Below are positions 58,716-64,000 of a stretch of DNA of 64,000 nt, in pieces. The notes beneath the pieces are model-generated. The model did not search any database and was not told the DNA's origin. It was given only the letters and a program-made list of their open reading frames with translations. Numbering within the stretch: position 1 is the first letter of the stretch; each line of letters starts with the position of its first letter. The DNA comes from Effrenium voratum (lineage: Eukaryota; Sar; Dinophyceae; Suessiales; Symbiodiniaceae): NCBI GenBank assembly GCA_963377175.1, contig CAUJNA010002890.1, positions 1,186,010 to 1,250,009 on the forward strand, read 5' to 3'. A program made the position numbers and the translations under genes.

Positions 58716-61700
58716 GCAGGCTGGCTGAAGCGGCCGTCGTCCAGGGTACTTGGGAGTTTTGTTGTGTTTTTTTTTTTTCTCGGAGGGGAGGTAAAGTCAC
58801 TCCCTGAGCTCCAGTAGGCACTTTTGGGGAAGACCATTCTGGGTGGGGTCCAACAAATTGTAGATTCTGTTTGGCCAATCCACTCAGGAAGTGAGGAAGC
58901 CAATTTGAGCTGTTTCCGCCTCGAAACATCTCATATGCCCTGAAAGTTGCATTAGGCGTCAAAGCTACTTCTGGGCGGGTTCCCTCGCCAACGTCTAGAG
59001 GGTAACCTTTGATGTAAAGTTGATCATGTCGAACGGGTCAACTTGGGTCAGTGACAAGCTGAGAGCCCAGAGTCTCATTGAATGTCGGCTTCGAACCGAG
59101 GTGCGAGCTACATCTCTGGAGTCTCCATGACACTTTGATGGCTCAATGACCAACCATTTGGGTAGTCTCCTTCTGAGCCTCTAAAACAAGGGTATCCTGA
59201 CCAACCAATATTTTGGGCAATGACCAACCGTTTTTACAGGGTCAGAAGAAGACTCCAGGTGCGAGGGACCGTGAGAAAGCCACTTCGTGCTTCGGGCGAA
59301 CCTGGCGTGGCCAGGGCCTTTGCAGGCCCCTCGTTTCATGGTGAACCCAGAGCGCACGAGTTGACGGTGTTGGGTTATCTCTTGGACACGAAATCGGTCA
59401 GAACAAAAAGGGGGCCTTGGACCCATCTTTCTACCGTTCTAAGAATGCAGCGCAGGGTCGAAATGGGCTAAAGTGATGCTGAGAAGGCAGTAGCCCCTTT
59501 GGGCAATCAATGCAAGCATCCAACCAACCACCAGCCACCCACCAGCCACCCACCAGCCACCCACCAGCCACCCACCACCCCAACCAACCAAGCAACCAAC
59601 CAAAAAGGGGTTGACACCCTTTTATTTTCTTCTGTTTTCCTCTTTTTTTTGGTTTCCGGGCGACTTCAGCAAATTGGAGGTAACCCTCTCAAAAACTCCC
59701 ACGCCCGGCGGCTTTTCGGCTAGGTGGGCCGTGCCTTCCGGGAACTGTCCAAGGTGTACCACCCGGACAAGAACTCGGCCACCGGAGGCGGAACACGAGA
59801 GACGACGCCCAAAAAGGTGGAGGAGGTGTTGTCAGACGATCCTGAAACACTTGCTTGAGAATACTGTTTCCTGGAGTCTCCATGACCCCAAAGTTCTTGG
59901 GATAATGATCTCCGTTTTTAAGGGTCATGGAGACCCCAGGTACTTGTTTTTGTTTGTTTTTTCTTATTCTTGATTTTCCCCTGTTGGCCTTGGGCATCAA
60001 TCAGTTTCACTCTGGGGCTCGGGAACTCAAGCCAACGGAGGCCATGGAACAGACCTGTTAGGCAAAATGTGGCCTGAATAAAGGTAGGTACTCGGTTGAG
60101 GGTTTCTGTTGGTTAAAGTGTACTTCCCTAAGGGTCGTGACACCTCCACACCTCCGGACCCTCCAATGGAGAACCCCGAGGGTCTCAAGGGCCCTTGAAG
60201 GCCCAAAAACAATCGAGACCCTCAGGGTTAGATAATTTCTGAAAGGACCAACCCCAAGAAACGTAAATGAGGGGTACCTAGGGACCAAGCTGCAACTTGG
60301 TACTTTACCCTCCTTACACCCAAAAGAGGCAACCTCAAATTTCCTTGGTTTTTTTTTGGGAATGCGAGATAGCGCTCAGGATGTACTTCGGTTGGTTTGC
60401 AGGTTATGGTAGGTCGGTAGGTTGGTAAGAATGCAAGCAATTCCCTGCTTGGATGTTCGATTCACCGAGTTAGTATATGAAAAAGGCCGCCTGGGTTAGA
60501 ACCCAGTATTAACAAGGCCGACTCCGGGCATATAATTGGGTTCCGCCTTTGGCTATTGGTGGCTTTTTCCACTTTGTAACTTGGCGGAAGCAAGCAAGTA
60601 TTTTTTTGTTTCCGCTTGAAGTGTGTGTTCCTTTTTTAGGTGGGGATCTAATCTTTCCTATACCTTTCCTCTCCCTTTCCTGCGGGAACCCCCATTTGAA
60701 ATCCACGTTGCCACGTTGCTGCCGGGTTGCCATGGTTCCAGTTCCCAAGTTGAAGAGTCTTCTCTCTGTAGGGACTGTTGAACTTGGCGGGTCCCATCCG
60801 GTGCGTAGGTGGTGTTGAGTTGTTTTAGTTGGCTTTTCGTGGTTTCTCAGTTGGCTTGTTAGTGGTCTTAGTTGTCTTTTTAGTGGTAGGAGTTGGCTTT
60901 TTAGTTCTTTTGGCTGACTTTTCGTGCTTGGGCATTTCACAAGTTGAACTGTTCTCGCTTGCCCAAAAACCCGACCTTTTGACCTTTTGGTTTCCCCATG
61001 TTGAACCCTGTTAACTTCCCTCCAGCCAAAAGGGTAGCCTACCGTGGATGGACGAATCCGGGTCTCACCACTTGAAAACCATAAGAATGTTGGTTGGTAT
61101 TCACAGGGGAAGCATACTGGTGGTGCAAAAAAAGATAAGTGCAACCATCCACAGTATGTGCCGTGTGTTTCACCAACGGGTGAATTGTATAAAGCTTGCG
61201 CCTAGCTAGGATTTGGACCTCTGGAAGTGGTGGTATCCGGTTGACTTCCCTTTACAAAACACAAACTGGCGGCGGGGCCGGCGTGCCGTTCCCAAGCTGA
61301 TTCTGGCGGACTCGTAACAAGTGCCAGGGCGTCGCGGCGGGGGGGGGGGGGGGGGAAGGGAGGGCTCTTATTAAGCTTTTCCAAGGCCTATTTTGGGATC
61401 CCACTCCCTCCACTCCAGCTGCAGTGAAACAACTGCCGTGGAATAGCTAATTAATTGATCAATTGTATACGAGGTATTGTTCCATCTCTTTGTTTAACTG
61501 TAACTAAGAATTTGTGTTTCTTCTTCTTTCCCAATTACCGAATTTTGCCTCGCTCACTCCCTGAGCTCCTGGCCACTCCACTCAAAACTCGGCGCCCGGG
61601 ATCGATCCCTTCGCAGGCGAGGCTGCCTTTCGAAGGGCCCGGACACCCAGGAGTGGCGTCCGAGTCGAGAGCAGGCTGTGGCTCAAAATTAAACAGGAGG

Positions 61701-62273
61701 GGTTACGCAGGTTTTGGTCCATGTTTCCACTTACCAGGGTTGATGGGTGAAGAGAATTGGGAAACAATCCTTGGAGTTGTGTGGGTTGGCTCTGGCTGGT
61801 CTGGGTGATGACTTGATTAGTTGATTGCTCCGTTGGTGAAATGGCAGTTTTGCTGCCCAAAAAACCCCTTCATACCTGAGGATGTTGACCTAGATCCTCA
61901 GAAGATACCAATAAATTCTTCGGGCTGGTGGTTTGTGTGTGTCTTGGTTTGCTTGTTTATTACGTGGTTTGATTGCATTGTTTGGCTTGGTTTGGTCGTG
62001 GGCTTGTTTGCTTGCTCGTTTGCTTGCTCGTTTGCTTGCTCGCTTGCTCGCTCGCTTGCTTGCTTGCTTGCTTGCATGCTTGGTTGGTTGTGTATTCTCT
62101 CTATGAATCTTTCTCTGTTTCTCTCTTTCTCTCTTTCTCTCTTTCTTTTGTTTTCTTCGACTATGTCTGGTTCGTTTATTGTGTTTTCTGGTTTTCCCTC
62201 TGCCAGTCCTGCGCTCCGCACTCAGGTGCACCGGGCCTATCAGGTCCTCAGCAACGAGGCGCGGATGCGGCGA
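58650..62273 (+). CDS. J-domain (DnaJ/Hsp40-like) protein
   Basis: J-domain proteins recruit and stimulate Hsp70 chaperones. Three exons give one domain: 58650-58715 (start ATG, DDLWDTLNLQPGASVDE), 59724-59825 (VGRAFRELSKVYHPDKN, with the diagnostic His-Pro-Asp) and 62226-62273 (VHRAYQVLSNEARMRR). The joins are a GC-AG intron (58716-59723) and a GT-AG intron (59826-62225), both phase 0 with G first in the next exon. Spacing of helices I-III fits the family; the loop after HPDKN is slightly long and rich in Gly and Thr. The domain sits at the N-terminus. It needs at least one more exon, since a stop (62274-62276) follows immediately; a candidate lies at about 63186-63290. No signal peptide is seen, so a cytosolic or nuclear site is likely. 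Confidence 0.8.
59115..59260. mobile_element. nested family A elements in J-domain intron 1
   Basis: Two left halves (GAGTCTCCATGACAC and AGTCTCCTTCTGAGCC) precede one right end (GAAGACTCCAGGT), indicating insertion of one copy into another. Confidence 0.75.
59262..59471 (+). other. open island inside J-domain intron 1
   Basis: About 70 open codons (it includes RAHELTVLGYLLDTKSVRTK) ending in TAA, immediately after the family A element. The J-domain junction leaves no room for it. It is either an alternative exon, a fragment of another gene, or a chance frame. Confidence 0.35.
59724..59825 (+). CDS. J-domain gene, exon 2 with HPD motif
   Basis: Acceptor TTCGGCTAG|GTG, donor GAGGAG|GTGTTG. 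It encodes helix II, the HPD loop and the start of helix III (ending KKVEE). Confidence 0.8.
59870..59941. mobile_element. short family A element in J-domain intron 2
   Basis: 72-bp copy, CCTGGAGTCTCC ... GGAGACCCCAGGT, starting 45 bases after the donor. Confidence 0.85.
60509..61160. other. intronic repeats; 211-codon minus frame not accepted
   Basis: Includes a TTGGCTTTTTAGTGGT-type imperfect repeat (60820-60930), a family H piece (60955-61015) and a family D element (61040-61160). The minus frame across it is Lys/Gln/Ser-rich because of the repeat and has no recognised domain. Confidence 0.5.
61535..61675 (+). other. open GC-rich island inside J-domain intron 2
   Basis: The frame RSLPELLATPLKTRRPGSIP continues for about 45 codons. 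As with 59262-59471, it is exon-like but cannot be part of the J-domain mRNA as assembled. Confidence 0.3.
61985..62160. repeat. TTGC/CTCG repeat and CTTT tract before J-domain exon 3
   Basis: (TTGC)n-like units at 61985-62080, then a CTCTTT-rich tract to 62155. The pyrimidine-rich strand faces the acceptor at 62225 and may aid splicing. Confidence 0.85.
62226..62273 (+). CDS. J-domain gene, exon 3
   Basis: Acceptor GCACTCAG|GTG. It encodes the end of helix III and the basic segment after it (VHRAYQVLSNEARMRR). The right border is within a few bases of 62273; no GT is available, and GA or GC donors lie just upstream. Confidence 0.75.
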
Positions 62274-62326
62274 TGAATCGCAAGGGATGCGGTCGGATGA
62301 ATCTTGAGACATCCCCAGAGGCCTCA

Positions 62327-62378
62327 AAGGACCCCCAAAGGACCCCCAAAGGACCCCCAAAGGACCCCCAAAGGACCG
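62327..62378. repeat. five tandem AAAGGACCCCC units
   Basis: An 11-bp unit repeated about 4.7 times, just after the last J-domain exon found. Confidence 0.95.
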
Positions 62379-63185
62379 ATTCCTTATTTCTGCCTTTGAG
62401 GGGCAGGGTACGTAGTAGCCAGCGAATTTTTGTAAGAGTCATTACTGAAAGGAGCGATCGGGTACGTCAGGCAAGTGGGTAACAACCAGACGTGAGATAA
62501 CCTGAACGGAGACTTACAAACATGGCTTTTGTGGGTGATCTCACCATGGTTATTTCCCACTTACTAAGTACCCGATCGCCCCTTGGAGTAGCACCTCGCA
62601 ATGGATTTCTGCCAAATGGCAACCTAAAAACCCGAAAAGAGTCAAATCACAAACCATTTGATAGCCGTTGGGGGTTCCTGGGCTCGTTTGGGTTTCCTTT
62701 GTGCCCTTTTGGGTTTCTTCCATGAACCCGGCGTGTCTTTTTTTGAGGAACCCGTTTTGGGAAAGGACAAGCACCATTCTAGGTGTCCCCACAAAACACC
62801 AACCCAAATGGAGGTTGACGCCATGGTTTTGTCACAAGCCACTGTCCCAAGGAGTCCAACACTATTGCCTTCGTGATTTTGACGCCCGCAATGAGAGGAC
62901 GCCCCTCACCCAAAGGCTCCTTTCTTGGATGTTCAGCCAGGTTAGAACGTGGTTAGCCTTATACTTCAGGTACAAAAGCAGCTGCTTACATGGGCCCATA
63001 CATATATATATATATATATTGATGTACATTGTATTTATATTCCAATTTATGTATATATATATATATATATGTATGTGCACATGTATGTACCCCCTCCCGC
63101 TTGCTTGAGACGTCCCTTCTATGTGTTAGAGTATATCTTTTTGGAGGTGCCCAGGGACCCCCTAGGATCCGCTACCAATCCTCAC

Positions 63186-63290
63186 CCGGCGCCCCGCTCG
63201 CAGACGTATCGCGGCTTCTACGCTCGGCACTCAGCCGAGCCTCGCAGCGAGCCATTCGACGGATGCTTGGGGCTGGGACATGGCTGAAAT
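63186..63290 (+). CDS. possible next exon of the J-domain gene
   Basis: Acceptor CCGCTCGCAG|ACG followed by GC-rich sequence. One frame gives YRGFYARHSAEPRSEPFDG, which could follow the J domain. Two other frames are open. Phase is not decided because the donor of exon 3 is uncertain. Confidence 0.4.
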
Positions 63291-63328
63291 TGGTTTGGCC
63301 TTAGTCCACTAGTCACTAGACCCTTTGG

Positions 63329-63427
63329 ACCTGGAGTCTCCTTCTGACCCTTTAAGAATAGGGTAACATGACCAACCATTATTTTAGGTATGATCAACCA
63401 TTTTTAAAGGGTCATGGAGACTCTAGG
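63329..63427. mobile_element. family A element
   Basis: Complete copy (ACCTGGAGTCTCC ... GGAGACTCTAGG). Confidence 0.9.
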
Positions 63428-63569
63428 GAAACAATTTACTCTTCCATTTCAGCTACAAAAGGTTGATCACGACCTTTTGCGAAAAGTAGCTCAGTGGTGA
63501 ACACCTTCCTTTTGAGGATGTTTCAAAGGGGGGTAAGACCTTCAGAAGAGCTTCTCCTTGTTTTGGCAG

Positions 63570-63640
63570 CGAGATGTTGCTGCCTTTTGATCTCTTGCCC
63601 AAGGAGACCCACTTGAAGGAATGCGGGACGCTGGGTGCCT
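63570..63640 (+). CDS. exon-like segment before the terminal exon
   Basis: Acceptor TTTTGGCAG|C, frame EMLLPFDLLPKETHLKECG. A GC donor near 63626 would match the phase of the exon at 63754. Confidence 0.45.
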
Positions 63641-63753
63641 GCTGGGTGTGTTAAAGTCAAACCAAAGAGAAAACACACGTGAGGTTTCCCCCCATGAGAC
63701 GCAAACCCGGCTGAGAATTGGTACTTGCCGACTCAACACGTTTCTTTTTTTAG

Positions 63754-64000
63754 GGGACCTCCAAATTGGTGGTTTTCCTGTTGGTTTCCTCTGAAAGGAT
63801 CAGTTTCACTTTGGGTAATGGATGTCGAACTGAGCTTTTTGTTGGCCCTAAAAATCCTAGAGGAGGTACATCTCTTTTCAAGCGCAACTGAAGACTCCCC
63901 AAACATTCCAGGATTCAAAGATACTAAGGGGCCCTTTGCAAGGCATGTAGCCATCCTGCAGCATGCCAACTTTGATCTTCGTTGCCAAGTTAAGCGGTTA
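63754..64000 (+). CDS. partial exon running off the window, unknown product
   Basis: T-rich tract and acceptor TTTTTTTAG|G, then an open frame to the window end (82 codons). After an aromatic start it reads MDVELSFLLALKILEEVHLF and continues with a mixed, clearly protein-like sequence (it includes KGPFARHVAILQHANFDLRC). No family was recognised. It may belong to the J-domain gene or to the next one. Confidence 0.6.

Noticed and set aside
60509..61144. 211-codon minus-strand gene
   Set aside because: Lies in a J-domain intron, spans D and H elements and a tandem repeat, and no domain is seen.
1..64000. tRNA, rRNA or spliced-leader RNA genes
   Set aside because: No cloverleaf, rRNA core motif or dinoflagellate spliced-leader sequence was seen by eye; a covariance-model scan (not possible here) would be decisive.

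Overview
This window is nuclear DNA from a eukaryotic microbe, most likely a dinoflagellate or a close alveolate relative. No bacterial-style operons, rRNA, tRNA or CRISPR arrays are visible. Protein coding is split into exons of about 50-250 bases, separated by introns from under 100 bases to several kilobases. Two points suggest dinoflagellates. A CCCH-type zinc-finger gene (41.3-44.4 kb) carries the GHP..C...C / C-x5-C-x2-CH-x2-H signature that I recall as common in dinoflagellate proteins. Introns use both GC and GT donors, and many acceptors are followed by G (AG|G). The assignment is inference from sequence style, not from a marker gene.

Layout (all confident exons are on the plus strand, as in a unidirectional gene cluster). 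0-7.6 kb is mostly short inverted-repeat elements with a few doubtful exon-like islands. 7.6-33 kb holds one long candidate gene of about 16 exons for a multi-pass membrane protein of unknown function; the reading phase is compatible at nearly every junction. 34.3-35.5 kb holds the last three exons of a second gene, ending in a stop at 35527. 36-41 kb has exon-like islands and a 2-kb minisatellite of 63-bp units (37.9-39.9 kb). 41.3-44.4 kb is the CCCH gene with its stop at 44394. 45-57 kb contains further exons of at least one gene, including a probable start at 46555 and a clear last exon ending at 52460. 58.6-62.3 kb carries a J-domain (DnaJ-like) protein whose domain is assembled from three exons. 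The window ends inside another exon (63754-64000).

The most unusual feature is the non-coding DNA. At least nine families of short inverted-repeat elements (about 70-170 bp, dozens of copies) fill the introns and intergenic spaces. One family (A) begins and ends with an 8-base palindromic end related to ACCTGGAG/CTCCAGGT. Another (B) begins CTAGGTCC and ends GGACCTAG, so each copy carries a GT just inside its left end and an AG at its right end. In several introns the inferred splice site lies at or inside such an element. This resembles introner elements, meaning transposable elements that create introns. Individual exon borders are my reading of frame and splice motifs and are not backed by transcripts.
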